A DNA stretch of 17,732 bases from Chloroflexota bacterium (lineage in GTDB: Bacteria > Chloroflexota > Chloroflexia > QHBQ01 > JADMIH01). The position numbers and the translations under genes were made by a program. The notes beneath the pieces are model-generated. The model saw only the letters and a program-made list of their open reading frames with translations. It did no database searches and was not told the origin of the DNA. How positions within the stretch are numbered: the first letter of the stretch is position 1; the number at the start of each line of letters is the position of its first letter. Below, piece by piece: positions 7,407-14,297 of the stretch. The stretch is from assembly GCA_015478675.1 (NCBI GenBank), contig JADMIH010000076.1, positions 1-17,732 of the forward strand. The letters are read 5' to 3'.

Positions 7407-8747
7407 CTAAAGCCAGCGCTTACGCTTGAAGAAGAGATACTCCAGGATGACTACAGTAGCTACCACTGCGATCACCACCAGATAGCCGTACTGTGTGCTT
7501 AGCTCCGGCATGTTCGCGAAGTTCATCCCATACCAGCCGGTGACCGCAGATACGCTCATCAGGATGATGGAGACTGAGGTCAAGGTTTGGACCGTAATGT
7601 TCAGGCGATTGCTCTGCATTGACAGAAAGCTGTCGAGGGCGCTCGATAAAAGGTCGCGGTAGGTATCTATGCTGTCGGTGATGCGGGTTATATGGTCGTA
7701 AATATCCTGGAAGTAGAGCAGCGTATTCTGCTCGAAGATCGGGAGGTCGCGCCTGGTCAGCATATTTAGCACATCGCGCTCAGGAGCGAGCACCTTGCGG
7801 AGGGCTAACAGGTCCTTTTTCAGTGTGAAGATCGACTCGATGGCGGCCTGGTTATACTTCTCGAATATCTGCTCCTCCAGGTCTTCAACGCGATCTACAA
7901 TGCTGTCAATTACCGGGAAGTAGCTATCCACAATTGTATCCAGGAGCGAATAGAGGAGTATGCCTATGCTGTTGGCCTGGTTATCAGGTTTGACGTGTGC
8001 TTCCCATTTCTTCTGTTGTGCCTCTTTGTCTTGAGTGTCTGGCTGGAAGGAGGTCGAGTCGAGCGCCTGACCTGTTGTGTTTCCGTTGCCGGCAGGGGCA
8101 GGCAATAGACCTGTGGTAGCCTGCTGCTCCTGAGGAGTGAGAGCGCGGGTACCCGCGACAGGATTCCCCTCACCCTGTGCGCCTGAGATAAGCCTTACAT
8201 TCTGCCGCCACCGCTTGGCTGCTTCTTCAAGCTCGGCTACAGGGCGGGTGTGTACCGTGATGAGGTAGTTTTCACCCATGAACATTGTTATCTCACGCAG
8301 CACGATGCGCTCGTTGTTGGTCTTCTGCCCCGCCGGGACCATATTGCCGCGAGCGTTGAAACTGTTGCTTGTGCCGTCGTTTGCGCCATTCACCTGCGCC
8401 TCGTGCCCGTCACTGGAGGACGTTACAAACCTCGCATTTTTCCGGCTATAGGTGGTGGGCGCAGCTTCAGCTTTGTCAGGCTCTTCGGAGGTAACTGCGT
8501 AGAAAACTACCAGGTAGAAGCTCTCATACTGGTCAACCTTGGGGCGCTGGTGACGGGCCATAGCATCTTCGATTGCGAGCGGGTGTAGATTAAACTCTTC
8601 CTGGATCATGCTGAATTCAGCCAGGGTAGGCTGCTCAAGATCGAGCCACAGATGCCGGTCTTTGCGCTGCACTATCTCGCTAATCTGCGATGGGTCTTCG
8701 ATGACAAGAAACCTGTTGTTCTCGTCGCAAAGGAGGGTTCGTAGCAT
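7407..8747 (-). CDS. corA: CorA-family Mg2+/divalent cation channel with two low-complexity insertions
   Basis: CorA forms a pentameric inner-membrane channel for Mg2+ (also Co2+/Ni2+). The family signature is present: the long stalk helix (about 258-385), a first membrane helix (about 386-405), the YGMNF motif (Gly407-Met408-Asn409) at the pore mouth, a short 'ANMPEL' loop, a second helix (about 418-438) and the basic tail FKRKRWL. The N-terminal alpha/beta domain is recognisable from 'LWLDLEQP' and 'HPLAIEDAMARHQRPKVDQYESFYLVVFYAV'. At 446 residues it is about 100 longer than typical CorA. The excess lies in a Ser/Asn/Gly-rich stretch (about 92-145) and a Gln/Thr/Pro/Gly-rich stretch (about 185-255), both in the cytoplasmic domain. 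The ATG has no clear ribosome site. It starts 53 bases after the upstream dehydrogenase ends, so it may be translated from that transcript. Confidence 0.93.
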   Translation of the reverse strand: MLRTLLCDENNRFLVIEDPSQISEIVQRKDRHLWLDLEQPTLAEFSMIQEEFNLHPLAIEDAMARHQRPKVDQYESFYLVVFYAVTSEEPDKAEAAPTTYSRKNARFVTSSSDGHEAQVNGANDGTSNSFNARGNMVPAGQKTNNERIVLREITMFMGENYLITVHTRPVAELEEAAKRWRQNVRLISGAQGEGNPVAGTRALTPQEQQATTGLLPAPAGNGNTTGQALDSTSFQPDTQDKEAQQKKWEAHVKPDNQANSIGILLYSLLDTIVDSYFPVIDSIVDRVEDLEEQIFEKYNQAAIESIFTLKKDLLALRKVLAPERDVLNMLTRRDLPIFEQNTLLYFQDIYDHITRITDSIDTYRDLLSSALDSFLSMQSNRLNITVQTLTSVSIILMSVSAVTGWYGMNFANMPELSTQYGYLVVIAVVATVVILEYLFFKRKRWL

Positions 8748-8800
8748 AATTAGGGATCATGGATCAGGGGTTGGGGATTAGCAGCCGCCAGGCCCTAACC

Positions 8801-10129
8801 TCAGAGCTTTCGGATGTTGTCTGCGCCTTTGACTTGCCTGGTGGCGTTGCGGGTGTCTACTACCAACCTGGCGTTTTCGGCTATCCAGCGCCAGTCATAT
8901 GAGCTATGGTCGGTTATGATCAGTACGGCGTCATATCGCTGCAAGGCTTCTTCTGTAAGCTCTATTGTGTGCATGGCGGCATGGCCTTCTTCGGTTTGCA
9001 AAGTTGGAACATAGGGGTCATGGTAGTCTACCTGCGCGCCCTTCGAGCGCAGAAGGTTGATAACATCTATTGCGGGCGACTCGCGCACATCCTCTACATC
9101 GCGTTTATAAGTGACGCCGAGCACCAGCACACGGCTGCCGCGTATCGCTTTCGACCTGTCGTTCAGTGCGTCTGCTACCAGATCGAGCACATAGTTGGGC
9201 ATGTCAGTGTTGATTTCGGAAGCCATCTCGATAAAGCGGGCGTTGTAGTTGAGTGTCTTGAGCTTCCATGACAGGTAGAGTGGGTCTATTGGTATGCAGT
9301 GCCCACCGAGGCCTGGGCCGGGGTAGAAAGGCATGAAGCCGAAAGGCTTGGTGGCCGCCGCATCTATAACCTCCCATACATCTATGCCCAGCTTGGCGCA
9401 CATTATCGCAAGCTCGTTAGCCATACCGATGTTTACAGCGCGGAAGGTGTTTTCCAGCAGCTTGACCATCTCAGCGCTGGCGGTGGAGGAGACAGGGACG
9501 ATCTTTTCTATTATATTAGCGTAGAGGGACGCGGCCAGCCGCCCGCAGTCAGGGGTGACGCCACCTATTACCTTGGGGATATTGCTTGTGTGGTACTTAG
9601 TGTTGCCGGGGTCCACGCGCTCCGGCGAGAAGGCGAGAAAGAAATCGCGCCCCACCTGGTGGCCCGCAGCGGAGAGGCGTGGTAGAATGATTTCGTCCGT
9701 AGTGCCGGGGTAGGTGGTGCTCTCAAGTATAATCAACTGGCCCGGCTGGAAGTTGGCAGCTATAGACTCTGTAGCGGATACTATGTATGATATGTCAGGG
9801 TCTTTGGTTTTTCGGAGTGGCGTGGGCACGCATATCGAGATGGTATCTACCTCTTTGAGGGCGCTGTACTCGTTAGTGGCGTGGAGCTTGCCCGATACGA
9901 TGGCGCTACGCACAGCATCATCTGTGATGTCCTTTATATACGATTGCCCGGAGTTGATGGCGTCAACCTTGCGCTGATCGAGGTCTACAGCAACCACCTT
10001 GAAGCCTGCATGGGCGAACTCGACAGCCAGAGGCAGGCCAACGTAGCCGAGGCCGATTATGCCAACCACGGCTGTATGTTTTTCTATCTTATCAGCGAGT
10101 GCTTCCGCGTAGTTGCGATCTTGTGACAT
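8801..10129 (-). CDS. wbpA: UDP-N-acetylglucosamine 6-dehydrogenase type nucleotide-sugar dehydrogenase (WbpA-like)
   Basis: This 442-residue NAD+-dependent enzyme oxidises C6 of a UDP-sugar twice to the uronic acid, feeding surface polysaccharide synthesis. The N-terminal Rossmann domain starts at VGIIGLGYVGLPLAVEF (Gly26, Gly28, Gly31), with Asp49 binding the NAD ribose. The catalytic set is intact: Lys223 and Asn227 in AEMVKLLENTFRAVN, and the nucleophile Cys278 in PGPGLGGHCIPIDP. The C-terminal UDP-binding domain has VLGVTYKRDVEDVRESPA. The 'SPERVDPGN' and 'KPFGFMPFYPGPGLGGHCIPIDPLYLSWK' segments resemble the WbpA group (UDP-GlcNAc) more than UDP-glucose dehydrogenases or WecC, but substrate remains an inference. 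No other polysaccharide gene lies in the window. AGGA sits about 10 bases before the ATG, and a strong promoter precedes it. Confidence 0.9.
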   Translation of the reverse strand: MSQDRNYAEALADKIEKHTAVVGIIGLGYVGLPLAVEFAHAGFKVVAVDLDQRKVDAINSGQSYIKDITDDAVRSAIVSGKLHATNEYSALKEVDTISICVPTPLRKTKDPDISYIVSATESIAANFQPGQLIILESTTYPGTTDEIILPRLSAAGHQVGRDFFLAFSPERVDPGNTKYHTSNIPKVIGGVTPDCGRLAASLYANIIEKIVPVSSTASAEMVKLLENTFRAVNIGMANELAIMCAKLGIDVWEVIDAAATKPFGFMPFYPGPGLGGHCIPIDPLYLSWKLKTLNYNARFIEMASEINTDMPNYVLDLVADALNDRSKAIRGSRVLVLGVTYKRDVEDVRESPAIDVINLLRSKGAQVDYHDPYVPTLQTEEGHAAMHTIELTEEALQRYDAVLIITDHSSYDWRWIAENARLVVDTRNATRQVKGADNIRKL

Positions 10130-10170
10130 TGGTTGCTCTTCCTTTTACGGTCTATCTGTGATGTAGCTGA

Positions 10171-10199
10171 ACTATAGCAGAGGGTAGGAGCGGCGTCAA
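10171..10199 (-). promoter_or_regulatory. Promoter of the nucleotide-sugar dehydrogenase gene
   Basis: On the minus strand, TTGACG (10194-10199) and TATAGT (10171-10176) are spaced 17 bases apart. TGC precedes the -10 box, giving an extended -10. A start near 10164 would leave a leader of about 35 bases containing the AGGA site. The window's promoters for leftward genes agree well with a housekeeping sigma factor. Confidence 0.65.
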
Positions 10200-10264
10200 T
10201 GCTGTGCCGGCAGTCAGTTACCAGTTACCACTGGCTGCTGACCACTGATTAGGAGGGCTAGCTT

Positions 10265-11044
10265 ATGGAGCTAGTGCGTTTTAGTACTTATGACGGCGTG
10301 GAACTGGCGGCTAACCTGTATCTTCCTGGGGAGCAGGAGTGGTCGCCCGGTATTATTGTTTGCCATGGTTTCGGCTCGTGCAAGGAGAACTATGCCGACT
10401 TCGGCGCGCGTGCGGCAAAGGCGGGCTTTGCGACACTGATTATGGACTTGCGGGGCCACGGTGAGAGCGGTGGGGAGGTAGACGCCAATATCTTCAACGA
10501 CGTGGCGGCGGCTCACCTCTACTTGCAAAACCGCCGGGAAGTAAACCCGATGAGCATTTCCATAAGGGGGGCTTCCTTTGGTGGGTGGCTGGCTATACAC
10601 ACTGCTGCCCACTTGAAGGAGATTTCGCCCGTGGTAGCCATATGCCCCCCCAGTGAGCCTCTGCTGGCTATGCACATGGAGGAGGTTGGGCTGGTGCAGC
10701 GCGGGCATCCATCTTCTGTTATTGCGCCCAACCCGCCGAGGGTGAACGTCAATTCTTGCGTGCAGTTGCTTTACCGGCTCGACATAGTGAAAGCAGCGCG
10801 GCGAATAAGCCCACGGCCCTTCCTGCTTTTGCATTGCGAAGGGGATGAGGTTGTGCCTGCGCACATAAGTCAGCATATATACGACAGCGTGCAGGAGCCG
10901 AAGGCGCTGTGGCTCCTCCCCGGCGGCAATCACCACTTTGCTCAACACGACCCGCAAACCGATGCCCGCCTCCTCGAATGGTTGCAGATGTCGCTGCCCG
11001 GTCCAGAGGACCACATAGTAGAGGATGTGAAGTTCAACGACTGA
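10265..11044 (+). CDS. Alpha/beta hydrolase (serine esterase/acylhydrolase type)
   Basis: This is a 259-residue single-domain alpha/beta hydrolase without a signal peptide, so probably cytoplasmic. It has the oxyanion-hole HGFG (34-37), the MDLRGHGESGG turn (60-70) and the nucleophile elbow GASFGG with Ser104. The acid is Asp193 in HCEGDEVVP. The base is His222 or His223 in GGNHHFAQHD, where families usually show GGGH. This resembles the COG1073 / dienelactone-hydrolase-like esterases described as acting on short acyl esters or peptides. The natural substrate cannot be inferred from neighbours, which are unrelated. AGGAGG (10251-10256) eight bases before the ATG fixes the start. No clear promoter is seen in the short gap shared with the divergent dehydrogenase gene. 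The gap holds direct AGTTACC repeats near 10216. The transcript probably ends at the hairpin around 11116-11164. Confidence 0.9.
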   Translation: MELVRFSTYDGVELAANLYLPGEQEWSPGIIVCHGFGSCKENYADFGARAAKAGFATLIMDLRGHGESGGEVDANIFNDVAAAHLYLQNRREVNPMSISIRGASFGGWLAIHTAAHLKEISPVVAICPPSEPLLAMHMEEVGLVQRGHPSSVIAPNPPRVNVNSCVQLLYRLDIVKAARRISPRPFLLLHCEGDEVVPAHISQHIYDSVQEPKALWLLPGGNHHFAQHDPQTDARLLEWLQMSLPGPEDHIVEDVKFND

Positions 11045-11115
11045 TCTGCCCGGCATCGCGCTAAGGCAAGGTCTCACCTCAACCCCTCTGCTAGAGTGGA
11101 AGGGCTTTCTTCTCT

Positions 11116-11164
11116 AAAACAAAGACAACACAGCAACCTTCCCTTGCTGTGTTGTCTTTGTTTT
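11116..11164. terminator. Bidirectional rho-independent terminator
   Basis: A perfect 21-base inverted repeat (11116-11136 with 11144-11164) closes a seven-base loop (CCTTCCC). The stem core reads AAAGACAACACAGCAA and its complement. T-rich sequence follows on the plus strand (TTTGTTTTT) and equally on the minus strand. It lies between the convergent alpha/beta hydrolase and the two-helix membrane protein gene and can serve both. Confidence 0.88.
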
Positions 11165-11236
11165 TATCTCAGTTAATCTAGTTCTCCCTTTCCGCAGGAA
11201 AGCGGTTAGGGGGATGGGCTCGTATTGCCGCGATGA

Positions 11237-11698
11237 TCATCTGCGCTTGAGCCAGCGCTTGATATTTGCAAAAGGGTCGTCTGTGACGTTGCGGCGGGTG
11301 TTGAAGTCTATCACCTGCCCGCGCCAGCGTTTCTCTTCTCGGGCCGACCAGCCTCCTGTGGTGGTGCCTGTGCTGCGGTAAAGGGCAATAGGGGCGAGGA
11401 AGAGGAGAGCGGACACTATTACCAGGGCGAGGGGTACAAAGTCGGGAGTAACCCTGCGGACGAGGATCGCGAGGAGAGCAACACCAAAGGCGGCGATGAT
11501 ATATTGCCCCGCGCCGAATCGCTTCCAGTTCTGTACAGAAGGCACAGAAGGCTGGCTTCTGGGAGCGGGCCGCTTGCTGTAGACGCCGAAATCCCGTGGA
11601 AGCTTCTTTTCTTCCGGTTTCTTCTCGGCACGCCCCGAATCGGCGTCATATTTCGATAGGATTTCCTCTATCTCTTTTTCATATCTTTGCTTGCTCAT
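11237..11698 (-). CDS. Small membrane protein with two transmembrane helices, unknown function
   Basis: I do not recognise a characterised family. The 153 residues comprise a charged N-terminal region (1-60: MSKQRYEKEIEEILSKYD, then a Lys/Glu- and Pro/Ser-rich linker), two hydrophobic helices (about 65-82 and 86-107) separated by a short RRVTPDF turn, and a charged C-terminal tail with WRGQVIDF and a basic NIKRWLKRR end. Both ends are therefore probably cytoplasmic. The helix-hairpin plus basic tail suggests a small membrane anchor or scaffold. This layout is known from uncharacterised proteins in Chloroflexota, but no function is claimed. The ATG has only a weak upstream AAGG. A well-spaced promoter lies about 55 bases upstream. 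Confidence 0.75.
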   Translation of the reverse strand: MSKQRYEKEIEEILSKYDADSGRAEKKPEEKKLPRDFGVYSKRPAPRSQPSVPSVQNWKRFGAGQYIIAAFGVALLAILVRRVTPDFVPLALVIVSALLFLAPIALYRSTGTTTGGWSAREEKRWRGQVIDFNTRRNVTDDPFANIKRWLKRR

Positions 11699-11751
11699 CT
11701 CAGGACCTTGCTTTCCATCTACGATACTAAGAAGCCTGTACTCCTCCCCTG

Positions 11752-11780
11752 ATTGTACATCCTGAAGTAACGTGTTTCAA
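11752..11780 (-). promoter_or_regulatory. Promoter of the two-helix membrane protein gene
   Basis: On the minus strand, TTGAAA (11775-11780) and TACAAT (11752-11757) are separated by 17 bases. Initiation would fall near 11745 and give a leader of roughly 46 bases before the ATG at 11698. It lies immediately downstream of the 11801-11876 inverted repeat. Confidence 0.55.
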
Positions 11781-11800
11781 GTCGCAAAGGAGCGTGAAAT

Positions 11801-11876
11801 GGGATCGTATTGCGTAGTGCGTGAAGGATTATGGGTGGTGCATCTTTATCCTCAACCGCTTACGCAATACGATCCC
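11801..11876. repeat. Inverted repeat with 16-bp arms, TACGCA family
   Basis: GGGATCGTATTGCGTA (11801-11816) is perfectly complementary to TACGCAATACGATCCC (11861-11876) across a 44-base centre. Flanking AT pairs extend it slightly. It lies between the stop of the SH3b gene and the promoter of the next leftward gene. There is no T-run to make it a classical terminator. The words TGCGTAGTGCGT and TACGCAATACG link it to the repeats at 660-690 and 6203-6230. A small non-autonomous element is possible, but I see no flanking target duplication. Confidence 0.55.
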
Positions 11877-11891
11877 GTTCCAGGCGTTACA

Positions 11892-12440
11892 CTACGGCTT
11901 ATTGGTAGGAGCCAGGTATTTTGTGACCACGTAACCGGCACGCCCGTCCGGTGGCAGCAACTGCACGTGCCTCCAGACGAGGCCTTCCGCTGAGACATCG
12001 GGTCCTACCACCTGAAGCACAGCCCCTTCCCCGACTGTTACATTGTATGAAGCTCCACTCTTCGGCGAAGATCGAAGCTTCACCCCTACGCCGCCTGTAG
12101 CAGCGACCTTGACGTATTCAATCACGGGGGTAGGAGCTGCTGTTGGAGGGGTGGTTGGGCTTGCCTGGGTCGTAGTAATGGCTGTTTGGGTTGCCATAGC
12201 GCCCGTACCCGGCGTGGTATCAGCAGTGGCATCTGTGCTTATTCCCAGGAGCGGCTTGGGCAGATCGGCGATCTTCTGCGACACACCAGGGGTTACCTTC
12301 AACAGGAGCGCGCCGAAGACGAGCAACGTGAGCAATGTAACTATGCTCAGTCCAGAGCACCCGATGCGGCTCGGCGGCCTATATAAAGGGTACTCTTCAG
12401 GCTCTAAGGGAAGCCTCGGCTCCGGTGTAACAACAGGCAT
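11892..12440 (-). CDS. Membrane-anchored protein with extracytoplasmic SH3b domain
   Basis: These 182 residues make a single-pass protein. A Pro/Glu-rich cytoplasmic N-terminus (1-28) leads into one membrane helix (about 30-48, SGLSIVTLLTLLVFGALLL). A Thr/Pro/Ala-rich linker (about 70-106) follows. The C-terminus (about 108-178) is a bacterial SH3-type (SH3b) domain, seen as VKLRSSP, a Gly-rich 'VGEGAVLQVVG' strand, WRHVQLL and GYVVTKYL. SH3b domains often bind peptidoglycan or position cell-wall enzymes. Here that role is inferred from domain and topology only. The start ATG at 12440 has GAGG about 11 bases upstream. The gene lies 86 bases after fmt on the same strand, with a stem-loop between, so partial read-through from fmt is plausible. 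Confidence 0.8.
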   Translation of the reverse strand: MPVVTPEPRLPLEPEEYPLYRPPSRIGCSGLSIVTLLTLLVFGALLLKVTPGVSQKIADLPKPLLGISTDATADTTPGTGAMATQTAITTTQASPTTPPTAAPTPVIEYVKVAATGGVGVKLRSSPKSGASYNVTVGEGAVLQVVGPDVSAEGLVWRHVQLLPPDGRAGYVVTKYLAPTNKP

Positions 12441-12471
12441 GTATGAGATTACCTCTTTCTTATTGCTGGGT

Positions 12472-12496
12472 GCGGGCGCTTGCTATGAGCGCCCGC
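12472..12496. terminator. GC-rich stem-loop between fmt and the SH3b gene
   Basis: GCGGGCGCT (12472-12480) pairs perfectly with AGCGCCCGC (12488-12496) around a seven-base loop. It starts about 30 bases past the fmt stop on the minus strand. No U-tract follows on that strand, so it may be a weak terminator, an attenuator or a 3'-end stabiliser. Confidence 0.45.
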
Positions 12497-12526
12497 GCTA
12501 TGGACAACGCCTTATGAGAGCGGCAG

Positions 12527-13501
12527 CTACCCGGCTTCGCTTCCCAGCACGCTACCCACTATCTGAGGATAACCTGCTAGCAAGGCTCGTGCCTCTATCA
12601 CAGGCTTACCTTCCAACTGGACTTGAAGCAAACGCAGCGCGCCTGCGCCTGTCCACACGGACACGATCTTTTGCCCCCTGCCTTCGATCAGGGCGACGGT
12701 GCCGGGCCGCTGAGCCAACTCGCCTGGGGCGATAAGAGGCTCAGCGCTGATGATCTTTAGGAGGCGGTGCTGCCACCAGGTATATGTGCCCGGCCACGGC
12801 TGCAACGCACGTACTCTCCTCTCTATTTCTATAGCGGAGAGGTTCCACTTTATCTCCCCGGCTTCTTTGGTGAGCGTATGCGTGAGGGTAGCGCCTTCTT
12901 CGCCCTGTGGCACAGGCTCGATTTCGCCCCGGAGCCAACGTCGGATAGTCTTCGAGAGGAGTTGCGCTCCTACTTCTGCCAGGCGCGACGAAAGCTGGGG
13001 AGAAGTTTCGTGTGGCTCGATAGGAACCTCTTCCTGAGAGAGGAGCGGCCCTGTGTCGAGGCCCTGATCCATCAGGATGACGCTGACGCCTGTGGTCAGG
13101 TCTCCCGCCAGTATCGCTGATTGCACAGGTGTGCTGCCACGCCACCTGGGGAGGAGCGAAGGGTGAAGGTTGATGCTACCACGCTTCGGCAAATCGAGCA
13201 GGGATGATGGCAGGTATTCTCCATAGGCGACTAAGACGGTAAGATCGGGTTGCAAAGCCGCTAATTGGGCGCGAAAGGCGGGGTCGCGCAAGCTTGGCGG
13301 CTGCAAGACTGTGAGGTCCAATTCCTCCGCAGCCACTTTGACAGGCGGTGGTGTGAGCTTATCTCCCCTTCCCGCTGGGCGGTCGGGCTGGGTGACAACT
13401 GTGATGACGTAAGCTTCATTAGCAAGCGCGCGCAACGACGGCACAGCGAATTGCGGTGTACCCATAAAGACCAGTTGTGGGCTAGTGGCGGACGAAGGCA
13501 T
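12527..13501 (-). CDS. fmt: Methionyl-tRNA formyltransferase
   Basis: Fmt transfers a formyl group from 10-formyl-tetrahydrofolate to Met-tRNA(fMet) for initiation of protein synthesis. The 324-residue length is normal. The N-terminal formyltransferase fold begins QLVFMGTPQFAVPSL. The catalytic triad is Asn111 and His113 in SINLHPSLLPRWRGSTP, and Asp149 in DQGLDTGP. The conserved RWRGAAP loop reads RWRGSTP here. The C-terminal OB-like tRNA-binding domain (from about 215) contains IERRVRALQPWPGTYTW. No peptide deformylase gene (def), a frequent partner, lies beside it. The gene runs leftward and is divergent from the methyltransferase gene. The ATG has no Shine-Dalgarno sequence. The promoter's -10 box ends eight bases before it, which points to a leaderless mRNA. 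Confidence 0.96.
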   Translation of the reverse strand: MPSSATSPQLVFMGTPQFAVPSLRALANEAYVITVVTQPDRPAGRGDKLTPPPVKVAAEELDLTVLQPPSLRDPAFRAQLAALQPDLTVLVAYGEYLPSSLLDLPKRGSINLHPSLLPRWRGSTPVQSAILAGDLTTGVSVILMDQGLDTGPLLSQEEVPIEPHETSPQLSSRLAEVGAQLLSKTIRRWLRGEIEPVPQGEEGATLTHTLTKEAGEIKWNLSAIEIERRVRALQPWPGTYTWWQHRLLKIISAEPLIAPGELAQRPGTVALIEGRGQKIVSVWTGAGALRLLQVQLEGKPVIEARALLAGYPQIVGSVLGSEAG

Positions 13502-13509
13502 GCAGTGAT

Positions 13510-13538
13510 AATATAAAAGGCGCGGGCCTGGCTGTCAA
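13510..13538 (-). promoter_or_regulatory. Strong promoter of fmt
   Basis: On the minus strand, consensus TTGACA (13533-13538) is followed after exactly 17 bases by TATATT (13510-13515). The -10 box ends eight bases before the fmt ATG at 13501. The -35 box lies wholly inside the 26-base dyad (13531-13556), so a protein bound there would block this promoter. Confidence 0.72.
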
Positions 13539-13556
13539 ACGGACTCGTTTGACAGC
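13531..13556. promoter_or_regulatory. Perfect 26-base dyad, candidate operator between fmt and a methyltransferase gene
   Basis: GCTGTCAAACG (13531-13541) and CGTTTGACAGC (13546-13556) are perfect complements around a GACT spacer. Each arm contains a TTGACA in outward orientation. The minus-strand copy is the -35 of the fmt promoter. The plus-strand copy (13549-13554) points at the methyltransferase gene, but its nearest -10-like TATAGT is 20 bases away. The dyad size and symmetry suit a dimeric repressor site or arise from back-to-back promoters. There is no transcript across it that would make it a terminator. Confidence 0.5.
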
Positions 13557-13580
13557 ACGTAGCTAATTGCGAGGTATAGT

Positions 13581-14186
13581 ATGGAAAGGGAAGGACGAGA
13601 GAGCGGTAACCGCTGGCTGGGCACCTCTGCTAATCGGGGAGATGATTATGACGCAGGTTATAGGGAGCGTGAGCTTGCGGGACAGAACGTGCATGGCGAG
13701 GCTGACCTGGTGGAGAGCTTTGGGCCAGGTTCCGTGCTGGACGCGGGGTGCGGCACAGGGCGTGTGGCTATTGAGCTGGCGCGGCGGGGGATAGATGTGG
13801 TGGGCGTTGATATTGACCCCGGTATGCTTGGCGCTGCTCGGAAGAATGCCCCTGAGCTGGAATGGCACCTCGCCGACATTGCTACTGTAGAGCTTGGCAG
13901 GCGCTTCGACCTGATTGTGATGGCAGGCAATGTGATGATCTTTCTGACGCCTGGCACCGAAGGCGCTGTGCTCAAAAATATGGCTCGCCATCTGAAGCCC
14001 GGCGGCTTCCTCATCGCAGGCTTCCAGCTAAGCATGGGCTATCTTGAACTCGACGACTATGACAGGTTGGCGGCGGAAGCGGGCTTCGAGCTATGGGCAC
14101 GCTACTCCACCTGGGAGCGCGCACCTTTCGATCCGGCGGGGCATTACGCCGTGTCTGTACACCAGCTTATAGAGGTCGCTGAGTAA
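13581..14186 (+). CDS. Class I SAM-dependent methyltransferase
   Basis: This 201-residue soluble enzyme has the Rossmann-like class I methyltransferase core. Motif I is VLDAGCGTGR (52-61). Strand beta2 ends in VDID with Asp77 for the SAM ribose. 'WHLADIATVEL' (95-105) carries the adenine-proximal acid, and FDLIVMAGNVMIFL (109-122) is motif IV. A late KPGGFLIAGF strand follows. Substrate type is not recognisable. It resembles the Methyltransf_25/11 group that modifies small molecules or lipids, and no neighbour clarifies it. GAGG (13571-13574) six bases before the ATG supports the start. It is transcribed divergently from fmt across a dyad. No clear terminator is seen after the stop, and the next gene is convergent. 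Confidence 0.88.
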   Translation: MEREGRESGNRWLGTSANRGDDYDAGYRERELAGQNVHGEADLVESFGPGSVLDAGCGTGRVAIELARRGIDVVGVDIDPGMLGAARKNAPELEWHLADIATVELGRRFDLIVMAGNVMIFLTPGTEGAVLKNMARHLKPGGFLIAGFQLSMGYLELDDYDRLAAEAGFELWARYSTWERAPFDPAGHYAVSVHQLIEVAE

Positions 14187-14297
14187 GACGAGTGAGCCAA
14201 CTCCTAACCGGTGGCTTTCGCGGCTGACAGTCACTGGCGATGACCGCGGAAGGCCTGCCACCTGTTGGGCGGGGCGCTCGCTACTAACCCTTCCAGG

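Noticed and set aside
8748..8800. GGGATCATGGATCAGGGG-type string upstream of corA as an operator
   Set aside because: Imperfect short repeats of low complexity with no clear symmetry or promoter; similar text is frequent as intergenic filler.
10271..11077. 268-codon open frame antisense to the alpha/beta hydrolase
   Set aside because: The plus-strand gene has an intact catalytic triad and AGGAGG; the antisense translation is compositionally odd and resembles no family.
13549..13580. TTGACA...TATAGT as a promoter for the methyltransferase gene
   Set aside because: Spacing is 20 bases and the TATAGT touches the ATG, leaving no room for initiation; kept only as part of the dyad.
13563..13991. 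Open frames antisense to the methyltransferase gene
   Set aside because: Shadow of the SAM-binding reading frame on the plus strand; the translation lacks recognisable motifs.
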